Positions 16,053 to 23,775 of a DNA stretch of 26,278 bases are shown one piece after another. The stretch spans positions 1 to 26,278 of the forward strand of contig DATBPY010000053.1 in assembly GCA_036561085.1 (NCBI GenBank), written 5' to 3'. Below the pieces are notes generated by a model. It was not told where the DNA came from and ran no database searches. It saw only the letters and a program-made list of their open reading frames with translations. A program made the translations under genes and the position numbers. How positions within the stretch are numbered: the first letter of the stretch is position 1; the number at the start of each line of letters is the position of its first letter. This stretch comes from CAILHX01 sp036561085. Lineage in GTDB: Bacteria > Pseudomonadota > Gammaproteobacteria > Burkholderiales > Methylophilaceae.

Positions 16053-16130
16053 ACAGAACTTCCGCTGAATAAATAAAAGATGGATTTTACCTTGATGCAG
16101 ACAGGCTTGATGTGAATTGTTGTTTGAACC

Positions 16131-16160
16131 TGCTTAAGCATGGTAAAAAGCACTTATAAA
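16131..16160 (+). promoter_or_regulatory. Possible operator palindrome and -10 element in argJ/yehS spacer
   Basis: The 124-bp divergent spacer holds a perfect 10-bp palindrome, TGCTTAAGCA (16131-16140), followed by a TATAAA -10-like hexamer at 16155-16160. The palindrome sits where a -35 would be, and no good -35 hexamer is present, which fits either an activator site or chance. TATAAA would start transcription close to 16167, leaving a short leader before the GTG at 16177. Confidence 0.25.
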
Positions 16161-16176
16161 TTAACTGGAGTTTAGT

Positions 16177-16644
16177 GTGACCAATAACGATGTACTAAGA
16201 AGTTTGCGTTACGCCTTGGATCTTAGCGAGATTAAAATTGTAGAAATATGCAAACTTGCCGAAGTTACGGTGGAAAGAATAGAAGTCGCTGACCTGCTCA
16301 AAAAAGAAGACGAGGAAGGTTATATCGAATGTAGCGATGAAATCATGGCAGGTTTTCTGGACGGCTTGATCGTCTTCAAACGAGGAAAACTGGAAACGCA
16401 GTCTGTGCCCGATAAGAATCCGCGCGCGCGCCTTTCCAACAACACCAAACTTAAAAAGATCCGAGTGGCTTTCGAGCTTAAAGAAGAAGACATGCATGCC
16501 ATTTTGGCGCTGGCTGAATTCCAGATATCCAAACCTGAGCTAAGTGCGCTGTTCAGAAAAAAAGGCCACAAGAACTACAGGGATTGTGGAGACCAGATAC
16601 TGCGCAATTTTCTGAAGGGTTTGACGATCCGCTTACGCGGCTAG
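16177..16644 (+). CDS. yehS: DUF1456 (YehS-like) protein
   Basis: This is a 155-residue cytoplasmic protein made of two tandem DUF1456 repeats, as in Escherichia coli YehS, with the same length. Each repeat begins with an NNxxLRxLRxAL-type helix (NNDVLRSLRYALDL at 4-17; NNTKLKKIRVAFEL at about 88-101), continues with a KKEDEEGYIECSDE or RKKGHKNYRDCGDQ segment, and ends with a FLDGLIVFKRG or FLKGLTIRLRG helix. No function is established for the family. The start is a GTG at 16177 with CTGGAG 8 nt upstream. The stop is 6 nt before fmt, so it lies in the position usually held by def in front of fmt and is likely co-transcribed with it. Confidence 0.9.
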   Translation: MTNNDVLRSLRYALDLSEIKIVEICKLAEVTVERIEVADLLKKEDEEGYIECSDEIMAGFLDGLIVFKRGKLETQSVPDKNPRARLSNNTKLKKIRVAFELKEEDMHAILALAEFQISKPELSALFRKKGHKNYRDCGDQILRNFLKGLTIRLRG

Positions 16645-16650
16645 GCTGCC

Positions 16651-17568
16651 ATGAAACTCATTTTCGCCGGTACTCCAGAATTCGCCGTTCCTGCATTAGC
16701 TGCGTTGATCGCTGCCGGGCACACTATAGTGTTGGTGCTTACTCAGCCTGACAGGCCAGCTGGGCGTGGTATGAAGCTGAAAGCCAGTCCGGTGAAAGAG
16801 CTGGCACTGCTCCATGATCTGCCGGTTTTCCAGCCTGAAACCCTTAAGACTGCCGATGTTCAGGTGCGCATTGCCACGGCTGACGCTGATTTAATGATTG
16901 TTGCGGCATACGGCCTGATCATTCCGCAGGCCGTGCTCGATATGCCCAAAAACGGCTGCCTCAATATCCACGCCTCCTTATTGCCGCGCTGGCGGGGGGC
17001 GGCACCGATACAAAGGGCCTTGCTGGCGGGAGACAGCGAAACCGGCGTCACTATCATGCAGGTAGTGCTGGCGCTTGATGCGGGTGCGATGTTGAAGAAG
17101 GGCGTTATTGCTATCACGCCCCAAGATACGGCGCAGACATTGCACGATGCTTTGGCGGTACTAGGCGGTCGGTTGATGGTAGAGACGCTGGCGCAATTGC
17201 AAACGCTAAAACCCGAGCCGCAAGATGAGAATTTGGTGACTTATGCGGAAAAACTGCAAAAAACCGAAGCACCGTTAGAGTGGCAACGCAGTGCGATAGA
17301 GTTGTCGCGGCAAGTGCGAGCCTTCAACCCGTTTCCGGTAGCGACTGCTGTCATGAACGGCGAAATATGGAAGATATGGTTTGCAACTACCGCCCAGTGG
17401 CGCGGCACGCCAGGCGAGATCATCAGTCTGGAAGGCGGCATCATCGTTTCGTGTAGTGAAGGCGCCCTCTGTATCACCGAGCTGCAAAAACCGGGAGGTA
17501 GGCGTTTAGGCTGGAAGGAGTTTCTCGCCGGCAACTCACTCAAAGTAGGCATGCGCTTCGATTCTTGA
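16651..17568 (+). CDS. fmt: Methionyl-tRNA formyltransferase
   Basis: Fmt formylates initiator methionyl-tRNA using 10-formyltetrahydrofolate. The 305 residues contain the N-terminal Rossmann-like domain MKLIFAGTPEFAVPALAAL, the folate/catalytic motif NIHASLLPRWRGAAPIQ (N105, H107) and the catalytic aspartate in ALDAGAML (D143). The C-terminal barrel that binds tRNA is complete (VRAFNPFPVATA to LKVGMRF). The usual operon partner def (peptide deformylase) is not upstream; a DUF1456 gene takes its place. The stop codon is followed by a 76-bp spacer that carries an inverted repeat and a sigma-32-like promoter for htpX. Confidence 0.96.
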   Translation: MKLIFAGTPEFAVPALAALIAAGHTIVLVLTQPDRPAGRGMKLKASPVKELALLHDLPVFQPETLKTADVQVRIATADADLMIVAAYGLIIPQAVLDMPKNGCLNIHASLLPRWRGAAPIQRALLAGDSETGVTIMQVVLALDAGAMLKKGVIAITPQDTAQTLHDALAVLGGRLMVETLAQLQTLKPEPQDENLVTYAEKLQKTEAPLEWQRSAIELSRQVRAFNPFPVATAVMNGEIWKIWFATTAQWRGTPGEIISLEGGIIVSCSEGALCITELQKPGGRRLGWKEFLAGNSLKVGMRFDS

Positions 17569-17572
17569 ATAA

Positions 17573-17602
17573 GCGGATACTTGAATTTTTGCCGTTATCC
17601 GC
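17573..17602. repeat. Inverted repeat in fmt-htpX spacer
   Basis: GCGGATA (17573-17579) and TATCCGC (17596-17602) form a perfect 7-bp inverted repeat around a 16-nt loop. There is no T-run after it, so it is not a standard terminator. It brackets the spacer of the candidate heat-shock promoter, and its right arm overlaps the -10 region. Confidence 0.5.
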
Positions 17603-17607
17603 CATCT
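17580..17607 (+). promoter_or_regulatory. Candidate sigma-32 (RpoH) heat-shock promoter for htpX
   Basis: CTTGAA (17580-17585) and CGCCATCT (17600-17607) are 14 bp apart. The RpoH consensus is CTTGAA, 13 to 17 bp, CCCCATnT, so the -35 core is complete and the -10 matches 6 of the 7 fixed bases. The predicted start near 17614 gives a leader of about 30 nt before the htpX ATG. htpX is a known heat-shock gene in Escherichia coli, which makes the location meaningful. A second CTTGAAT lies 16 bp upstream at 17564. Confidence 0.5.
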
Positions 17608-17644
17608 AAGTTGTACCGTAACAACCCAAGAAAGGCAGTTTTAT

Positions 17645-18490
17645 ATGTTTGGCAATTGGTTGAAGACCTCTATCCTGATGGCAGGTATCGTCGCCTTATT
17701 CGGCGCAGTAGGCGCTGCCTTGGGCGGCGCGGGCGGTATGCTGATCGCGCTGTTGATAGCGGGCGCGATGAATGCCTATGCCTATTGGTTTTCGGATACA
17801 GCGGTGTTGAAGATGTACGACGCGCAGCAGGTCGATGAACACAGCGCCCCCAAGTTTTACAATATAGTTCGCGAATTATCGCAAAATGCGGGATTGCCCA
17901 TGCCCAAGGTTTACATCATCGACCAGGCTCAGCCTAACGCCTTCGCTACCGGTCGCGACCCCGAACATGCCGCGGTAGCCGCTACCAGCGGCATCATCAG
18001 TATGCTTTCGGAACGTGAATTGCGCGGTGTCATGGCGCATGAACTCACACACGTCAAACATCGCGATACGCTGATTTCCACCATTTCGGCCACTATTGCC
18101 GGTGCCGTTTCATCCATCGCGCAATTCGGCATGTTCTTTTCCGGCGGCAACCGTGATGAAGGCCGTGGCGTTAATCCTGCAGTGGCACTCCTTATCATGC
18201 TATTGGCTCCGATCGCTGCCATGTTGATACAACTGGCGATCTCGCGTTCGCGTGAATTTGAGGCCGATCGCGGCGGTGCCGAAATCAGCGGCGATCCGGA
18301 AGCGTTAGCGATGGCGCTGAAAAAGATTCATAACTATGCCCAGCAGATACCGATGGGAACCGCCGAGCAGCACCCCGAAACCGCGCAGATGATGATTATC
18401 AATCCCCTGTCTGCCAATGGCCTTAAGGGTTTATTCAGCACCCACCCGCAAACTGAAGAGCGTGTAGCACGGCTCATGGCCATGGTGTGA
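17645..18490 (+). CDS. htpX: Membrane zinc metalloprotease HtpX
   Basis: HtpX is an inner-membrane M48 protease that degrades misfolded membrane proteins, overlapping with FtsH. The 281-residue protein has two N-terminal membrane segments (about 9-26 and 28-46), the zinc site HELTH (H132, E133, H136) and the third ligand in SREFEAD (E204). Hydrophobic stretches at about 145-165 and 178-200 are the remaining membrane segments. The C-terminal LFSTHPQTEERVARL is the family end signature. A good AAAGG ribosome site precedes the ATG. A sigma-32-like promoter lies upstream, so it can be induced separately from fmt while still being followed by rsmB 31 nt later. Confidence 0.96.
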   Translation: MFGNWLKTSILMAGIVALFGAVGAALGGAGGMLIALLIAGAMNAYAYWFSDTAVLKMYDAQQVDEHSAPKFYNIVRELSQNAGLPMPKVYIIDQAQPNAFATGRDPEHAAVAATSGIISMLSERELRGVMAHELTHVKHRDTLISTISATIAGAVSSIAQFGMFFSGGNRDEGRGVNPAVALLIMLLAPIAAMLIQLAISRSREFEADRGGAEISGDPEALAMALKKIHNYAQQIPMGTAEQHPETAQMMIINPLSANGLKGLFSTHPQTEERVARLMAMV

Positions 18491-18521
18491 TTAGCGGCGT
18501 GATCAATAGCGTGATAAATCT

Positions 18522-19781
18522 GTGAACCAGGCGCAATTCCTCGCTGCACAGGTAGTGCGTCAAGTGCTTTCCGGTCGCAATCTCAATCAGGTGTTGGAGG
18601 AGATGCGCCCAAAACAGTTTACGCCGCAACAGCGCGGTATCCTGCAAGATCTAAGCTACGGCACATTACGTTGGCTCACGCGCATGGAAGCCCTGTTAGC
18701 GCAATTACTGGAGCGTCCGCTGACCGACGAACGGGTGCGTGATCTGTTGCTCGTCACGCTATATCAACTCGAATACAGTAAAAATGCCCCTCATGCAGTA
18801 GTCAACAGTGCCGTGGAAGCTGCCTCCCAACTCAAACAAGCTTGGGCCAAAGGTTTGGTCAATGCAGTGCTGCGCAATTATTTACGGCGGCGCACAGACT
18901 TGTTGCAAAAATTGCCGCAGGATCCCGCCATTCAATATGCGTGGCCGCGCTGGTGGGTCAGGCAATTGCAAAAGCAATATCCTCAGCATTGGGAGGCCAT
19001 GCTGGCAGCTGGCAATCAACATCCGCCCATGACGTTGCGCGTGAATACTCGCAAATTATCCCGCGATGCTTACATGGCTAAGCTGGTCGCAGAAAATATG
19101 GATGCCGAATTGGTGGGTGAGTTCGGCATACGACTTACAAAACCGGTGAATGTAGATAAGGTGCCGGGGTTTTTTGAGGGCGAAGTTTCAGTACAAGACC
19201 TGGGGGCGCAATTTGCAGCACCTGCCTTGGATGTGCAGCCTGGAATGAAGGTGCTGGATGCATGTAGTGCGCCAGGCGGAAAAGCTGCGCATTTGCTGGA
19301 ACTGGTCGATATCGAATTGTGGGCGATAGACCATGATGTCGCGCGGCTGGAGAAAGTGGGCAGTAACCTGCAAAGATTAGAGCTGACGGCGACAGTAAAA
19401 GCGGGCGATGCTGCTGAGCCGCAAAACTGGTGGGATGGACAACCATTCGACCGTATTCTGGCCGATGTGCCGTGTACGGCTTCAGGCATCGTACGCCGCC
19501 ATCCTGATATCAAATGGTTGCGTCGCGAAGACGATATTGCAGGTTTTTGTACGCAACAAGCAGCTATCCTGCATGGTTTATGGTCAACGCTGGCAAAGGG
19601 TGGTAAATTGCTGTACGCCACATGCTCGGTATTTGAACAGGAAAACCAGCAACAGATTACGGCATTTCTCGCGTCGCATTCCGATGCAAGAGCGTTGCCG
19701 CCACCGGGCGTGAAGGAACAACAACTGATACCTTGTGACCAACATGACGGTTTTTATTACGCGCTATTACAAAAAACTTAA
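18522..19781 (+). CDS. rsmB: 16S rRNA (cytosine(967)-C(5))-methyltransferase RsmB
   Basis: RsmB (Sun/Fmu) makes m5C967 in 16S rRNA. The 419-residue protein has an N-terminal NusB-like domain (1 to about 135, including YQLEYSKNAPHAVVNSAVEA and GLVNAVLRNYLRR) followed by the methyltransferase domain. The SAM motif is DACSAPGGKAAHL (246-258). DVPCTASGIVRRHPDIKW carries C318 (motif IV) and YATCSVF carries the C368 nucleophile (motif VI). It starts at a GTG at 18522, 31 nt after htpX, with no strong ribosome site. The full NusB domain and gene order (fmt-htpX-rsmB) make this the true RsmB, as opposed to the paralogue at 2127-3374. Its 3-prime end overlaps the DUF4390 gene by 38 nt. Confidence 0.95.
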   Translation: MNQAQFLAAQVVRQVLSGRNLNQVLEEMRPKQFTPQQRGILQDLSYGTLRWLTRMEALLAQLLERPLTDERVRDLLLVTLYQLEYSKNAPHAVVNSAVEAASQLKQAWAKGLVNAVLRNYLRRRTDLLQKLPQDPAIQYAWPRWWVRQLQKQYPQHWEAMLAAGNQHPPMTLRVNTRKLSRDAYMAKLVAENMDAELVGEFGIRLTKPVNVDKVPGFFEGEVSVQDLGAQFAAPALDVQPGMKVLDACSAPGGKAAHLLELVDIELWAIDHDVARLEKVGSNLQRLELTATVKAGDAAEPQNWWDGQPFDRILADVPCTASGIVRRHPDIKWLRREDDIAGFCTQQAAILHGLWSTLAKGGKLLYATCSVFEQENQQQITAFLASHSDARALPPPGVKEQQLIPCDQHDGFYYALLQKT

Positions 19782-20334
19782 TGCTTGCCTGATGGCATTG
19801 CTGCTGCTGGTTGCCGCTACTGTGCACGCCGAAGGTATCAACGTCGAACGTGCCGAATTACAGGTAGCAGATGAAACTTATCAAGTTAATGCAGACTTCG
19901 CGATTACTTTTAGCCGTGAAGTGGAAGAGGCTATCAACAAAGGCGTGACGTTGAATTTCCTGGTCGAGTTTGTGCTGATGGAGCCCAATAAATACTGGCT
20001 CGATCAGGAGATCGCCAGTGCTAGTTTATCTATGCGTCTCAGTTATCATGCCCTTTCCAGACAATATCTGCTGACTACGGGTACGCGTCAATCTACTTAC
20101 GCGACCTTGCAAGAAGCGCTTGAAGAGCTAGGTAAGGTGCGCAACTGGACAGTTATGGAAAAGACGGCGATCAAAAAAGAAGCGCCTTACTACGCCATGT
20201 TGCGTATGCGGTTGGATCAGAACAAATTACCCAAACCTTTGCAAGTTTCCGTTATCGGCTCGGAAAACTGGAATCTGGTATCGGAACGTCACCGCTGGAT
20301 ACCGGTTCTGGAAAAGCCGGAAGCCAGTAAATAG
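19744..20334 (+). CDS. DUF4390 exported protein linked to ntrYX
   Basis: This 196-residue protein carries an N-terminal signal sequence (MTVFITRYYKKLNACLMALLLLVAATVHA, basic then hydrophobic, ending near VHA). The mature part is a strand-rich DUF4390 domain with VEFVLMEPNKYWLDQEIASA and ASLSMRLSYHALSRQYLL. The family is found almost only beside ntrYX in betaproteobacteria and has no known biochemical role. The start is uncertain: a GTG at 19735, the ATG at 19744 (chosen because it gives a normal signal peptide) and an ATG at 19792 are all possible. The first two lie inside the 3-prime end of rsmB. The position right before the sensor kinase suggests an accessory role in the periplasm, which is inference. 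Confidence 0.85.
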   Translation: MTVFITRYYKKLNACLMALLLLVAATVHAEGINVERAELQVADETYQVNADFAITFSREVEEAINKGVTLNFLVEFVLMEPNKYWLDQEIASASLSMRLSYHALSRQYLLTTGTRQSTYATLQEALEELGKVRNWTVMEKTAIKKEAPYYAMLRMRLDQNKLPKPLQVSVIGSENWNLVSERHRWIPVLEKPEASK

Positions 20335-20360
20335 ATATGGCATAGGCGTAGCAGAAAACC

Positions 20361-22496
20361 GTGAAATATATCGTCGTTATCGGAATGGCACTAGGTGGAG
20401 CATTGCTCTATTTGCTGTCGCATGCAAGTGCCAATACTGCTGTCTCAGGGCATAGTTACACCGTATTACTCGGTCTGAACATCACCTTGGCCGTGTCTCT
20501 GGCGGCGCTGGTGGGTTGGCAATTGTGGAAATTGTTCCGCCAGATCCGCAACCATGTCATGGGCAGTCGCCTGACATTAAGGTTACTTGGCATGTTTGCC
20601 ATGATGGCGATCATTCCCGGTCTGCTGGTATATGGTGTTTCCGTTAATTTTCTTACCCGCGCCATCGAATCATGGTTTAACGTCAAAGTGGAAGCTGCGC
20701 TGGAAGGTGGCTTGAAACTGGGGCAGAGCACGCTGGATATCATGCTGCATGATCTGGAAGACAAGAGTGAGAATATGGCATCCTCGCTCGCGCTACAGGG
20801 CATCAGTAGTCAAGTGAGTGCACTGAACGACCTTAGAGAGAAATCCGGAGTGCAGGATGCCGTATTACTGACTCCCCAAGGTCGTATCTTGGCCTTTTCC
20901 AGCAGTGATTCTTCCAGTTTCCTGCCGGAATTGCCCAGTATCGAACAGATCAGAAAAGCCCGGCAGCGCGCATATGGCAAGATAGACCCGATTGCCGGTA
21001 AGGGCCTCTATTTAAGGGTCATCACACCTGTCAGTACGCAAGATCTGCATGGTGAATCGCGCATGTTGCAACTCATGACGCCGGTGCCTAAGGCACTATC
21101 CGATACCGCAGAATCGGTACAAGCGGTATATCAGGATTATCAGGAATTATCTTTCGCGCGCGATGCGCTGAAAAAAGTGTTCGCGCTCACGCTTACTTTG
21201 GTACTGATGTTGGCCATGTTGTCGGCAGTATCGTTCGCTTTTGTATTAAGCCGACGACTTTCGGCTCCTCTCGGTTTGCTCGCCGAAGGTACGCGAGCGA
21301 TCGCCAGCGGTAATTACGATATTGTGCTGCCTGCACAAGGCAAAGACGAACTCGGTATTCTGGTTCGCTCGTTTAACAGCATGACTAAACAATTACGCGA
21401 AGCCACGCTGGCTACAGATAAACACCGCAGTGAGATCGAGGCCGCCAGAGGTTATTTGGAAGCCATACTCGCCAACTTGTCTTCCGGCGTACTGGCGCTG
21501 GATGACAAGTACGCGGTTCGTGCCTGCAATCCTGCAGCGGCGCAGATTTTAGGAGTCGATGCAGAATCTGTGCAGCAGGCGTCATTGTTATCGCTTGCAG
21601 AAAAGCACCCGGCGCTGAAAAGCTTTACCGCTGCCGTGATGACGCATCTTCACAAACCTGAGGCGATGGCGTGGCAAGAGCAGCTTGAAATTTCCGGACA
21701 GCACGGGGTGCAAGTATTGCTGGTGCGAGGCAGCCGATTGCCGGCGGGTAGCGATAGCGGTTATGTAGTCGTATTCGATGACATTTCCAATTTGATACAA
21801 GCGCAACGTAATGCTGCTTGGGGCGAAGTAGCAAGACGTCTGGCACATGAGATCAAGAATCCATTGACTCCCATCCAGCTTTCGGCAGAACGGCTGGAAC
21901 ACAAGTTGACAGGCAAACTGGATACTGCTGATGCACAGATATTACAACGCGCTACTCATACTATTGTTAGTCAGGTGACTGCGCTTAAGAGCATGGTGAA
22001 TGAATTCAGTGAATATGCGCGTGCACCGGTATTGAATCTATCCGAGCTGGATATCAACGGGTTGATCATGGAGGTGTTGGCTTTATACGAGCCGTCAGGG
22101 ATCAAGATCGGCCTGGACATTCCTAAAACCAGTGCGTTGGTACGCGGCGATGCCACCATGTTGCGGCAGGTATTACATAACTTATTGCAAAACGCACAGG
22201 ATGCCCTGCATGAAAAACCGGAACCCAGCATCCTGATCAGCAGCATAAAAAGAAACGGCACCATCAGATTAACCATTGCCGATAACGGCAGCGGTTTTCA
22301 GGAAGATCTGATCACACGTGCATTTGAGCCTTATGTTACGACCAAGAATCACGGCACAGGTCTAGGTCTGGCCATTGTGAAAAAGATCATAGAAGAGCAT
22401 CAGGGAGAGATACAAATAAAAAATCGTGAAGAAGGCGGTGCAGCGATCACGATCGCTTTGCCATTAATAGAAGCACATCTGGAGCAGGTAGCATGA
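20361..22496 (+). CDS. ntrY: NtrY-family membrane sensor histidine kinase
   Basis: This is a 711-residue sensor kinase. Membrane segments are at about 4-20, 33-55 and 75-95, then a periplasmic domain of roughly 175 residues (97-272), a fourth membrane segment (275-297), a HAMP linker (about 298-350), a PAS domain (about 360-475) and the kinase core. The phospho-accepting histidine is H496 in ARRLAHEIKNPLTPIQLSAE, the N-box is NLLQNAQDAL (607-616), and the G1 and G2 boxes are DNGSG (641-645) and GTGLGLA (665-671), so the kinase looks active. NtrY proteins have been linked to nitrogen and redox or respiratory control. It starts at GTG 20361 and overlaps ntrX by 4 nt (ATGA). Confidence 0.93.
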   Translation: MKYIVVIGMALGGALLYLLSHASANTAVSGHSYTVLLGLNITLAVSLAALVGWQLWKLFRQIRNHVMGSRLTLRLLGMFAMMAIIPGLLVYGVSVNFLTRAIESWFNVKVEAALEGGLKLGQSTLDIMLHDLEDKSENMASSLALQGISSQVSALNDLREKSGVQDAVLLTPQGRILAFSSSDSSSFLPELPSIEQIRKARQRAYGKIDPIAGKGLYLRVITPVSTQDLHGESRMLQLMTPVPKALSDTAESVQAVYQDYQELSFARDALKKVFALTLTLVLMLAMLSAVSFAFVLSRRLSAPLGLLAEGTRAIASGNYDIVLPAQGKDELGILVRSFNSMTKQLREATLATDKHRSEIEAARGYLEAILANLSSGVLALDDKYAVRACNPAAAQILGVDAESVQQASLLSLAEKHPALKSFTAAVMTHLHKPEAMAWQEQLEISGQHGVQVLLVRGSRLPAGSDSGYVVVFDDISNLIQAQRNAAWGEVARRLAHEIKNPLTPIQLSAERLEHKLTGKLDTADAQILQRATHTIVSQVTALKSMVNEFSEYARAPVLNLSELDINGLIMEVLALYEPSGIKIGLDIPKTSALVRGDATMLRQVLHNLLQNAQDALHEKPEPSILISSIKRNGTIRLTIADNGSGFQEDLITRAFEPYVTTKNHGTGLGLAIVKKIIEEHQGEIQIKNREEGGAAITIALPLIEAHLEQVA

Positions 22497-23767
22497 GCGC
22501 GCGCCATATTTTAGTCGTGGATGATGAAGTCGGCATACGCGAATTGCTGCGGGACATTCTGGAAGATGAAGGCTACCACGTCGTACTGGCCGAGAATGCA
22601 GCCCAGGCGCGTGATTACCGCCAACAACAACAACCTAATCTGGTACTGCTGGATATCTGGATGCCGGATTGTGATGGTGTGACCTTGTTGAAGGAATGGG
22701 GTAGCGGCGGCTTGCTCACCATGCCAGTCGTGATGATGTCGGGACATGCTACTGTGGATACTGCGGTAGAGGCTACGCGCATAGGAGCTTTCGATTTCCT
22801 GGAAAAACCCATTGCCTTGCAAAAGTTGCTGAAAACGGTGGGCGCCGCGCTCAAGCATGGCGAACGCATGCCTCAGCAGATGCTGAGCTTAATTAATCTC
22901 GGCAAAAGTGCACCCATATTGGAACTGCGTCAGCGCCTTGAACATGTTGCAGAATTAAAAATCCCGTTGCTACTGATCGGTGCCAAAGGTTGCGGTGTTG
23001 AATTATGCGCGCATGCTTTGCACAAGCCGGATACACCGTGGGTAGTGCTGGAAAATCCTGAAAAACTGGTACAAACGCCATCGGAACTATTGGAGCAGGC
23101 GCAAGGCGGACTGCTGTTCTGCAATGAAATTTCGGAACTCAATCATACTCAGCAAAAAGGGCTACTGCTATTGCTGCAGAAGTACGACAAATATGATGTG
23201 CGTATCGTATGTTCTACATCGCGCGATTTACATAAGATGGTACTTGCGCATCAGTTCGACGATGCTTTGCTGCAAGCTGTAGGCTCTCTCACGGTACGCA
23301 TTCCTGCGCTGGACGATCATAGAGAAGATATTCCCGAACTCGCCCGTGCCTTGGGCGATCATGTCAGTGCCAGTGACGCGATAGGTTATCGTGAGTTTGA
23401 TACGGCTGCCCTGAACATGTTGCGTAATGCTTCGTGGCCGGGCAATCTGGCGCAACTGGAAAATGTGGTGCAAAGATTGATGCTAGGGTGTTTGGGTGAT
23501 GTCATCAAAGCTGAAGATGTGCAGCGCGTATTACAGGAGTTTGAAGGTTTAGAGCAATCTGGTAACCAATCAGAGGCCGTTACCATGACAGTACCGGTAT
23601 CTCTGGATCAAACTTTACGCATAGCGAGAGACCAGTTCGAGCGCTTGTATTTCGAGCATCAGATCGCTAAAGCTGCCGGTAATATGAGTCGCGTGGCAGA
23701 TGCCGTGGGGCTGGAACGTACACATCTTTATCGCAAACTGAAGCAACTGGAAATCAAGGTCAGATAG
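22493..23767 (+). CDS. ntrX: NtrX-type response regulator with a degenerate AAA+ domain
   Basis: This 424-residue regulator has the NtrC/NtrX layout. The receiver domain (1-120) is intact: acidic D10/D11, phospho-acceptor D54 in LLDIWMPD, S83 in MSGHA and K105 in LEKP. The Fis-type helix-turn-helix at the end (VADAVGLERTHLYRKLKQL) is intact. The central domain (about 140-340) keeps the fold (HREDIPELA, WPGNLAQLENVVQRLM), but every ATPase motif is changed. Walker A reads GAKGCGVE with V169 for lysine, and Walker B has N211 for aspartate. About 20 residues including the GAFTGA loop are gone, and the arginine-finger segment reads FDDALLQAV. It should bind DNA in response to NtrY but not activate sigma-54 polymerase. 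It ends 8 nt from the convergent kinase gene. Confidence 0.92.
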   Translation: MSARHILVVDDEVGIRELLRDILEDEGYHVVLAENAAQARDYRQQQQPNLVLLDIWMPDCDGVTLLKEWGSGGLLTMPVVMMSGHATVDTAVEATRIGAFDFLEKPIALQKLLKTVGAALKHGERMPQQMLSLINLGKSAPILELRQRLEHVAELKIPLLLIGAKGCGVELCAHALHKPDTPWVVLENPEKLVQTPSELLEQAQGGLLFCNEISELNHTQQKGLLLLLQKYDKYDVRIVCSTSRDLHKMVLAHQFDDALLQAVGSLTVRIPALDDHREDIPELARALGDHVSASDAIGYREFDTAALNMLRNASWPGNLAQLENVVQRLMLGCLGDVIKAEDVQRVLQEFEGLEQSGNQSEAVTMTVPVSLDQTLRIARDQFERLYFEHQIAKAAGNMSRVADAVGLERTHLYRKLKQLEIKVR

Positions 23768-23775
23768 CTGTGCCG

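Noticed and set aside
16124..16160. TTGAAC and TATAAA before yehS as a promoter pair
   Set aside because: The spacing is 25 bp, too long for a sigma-70 promoter. Only the TATAAA is kept as a weak element.
19070..19621. 183-codon antisense frame inside rsmB
   Set aside because: Ser/Pro/Ala-rich shadow of a conserved gene; no ribosome site or motif.
22900..23200. Possible frameshift explaining the odd AAA+ region of NtrX
   Set aside because: The frame is continuous and the flanking domain segments stay in register. No alternative frame restores GAFTGA or Walker motifs, so the changes look like real divergence.
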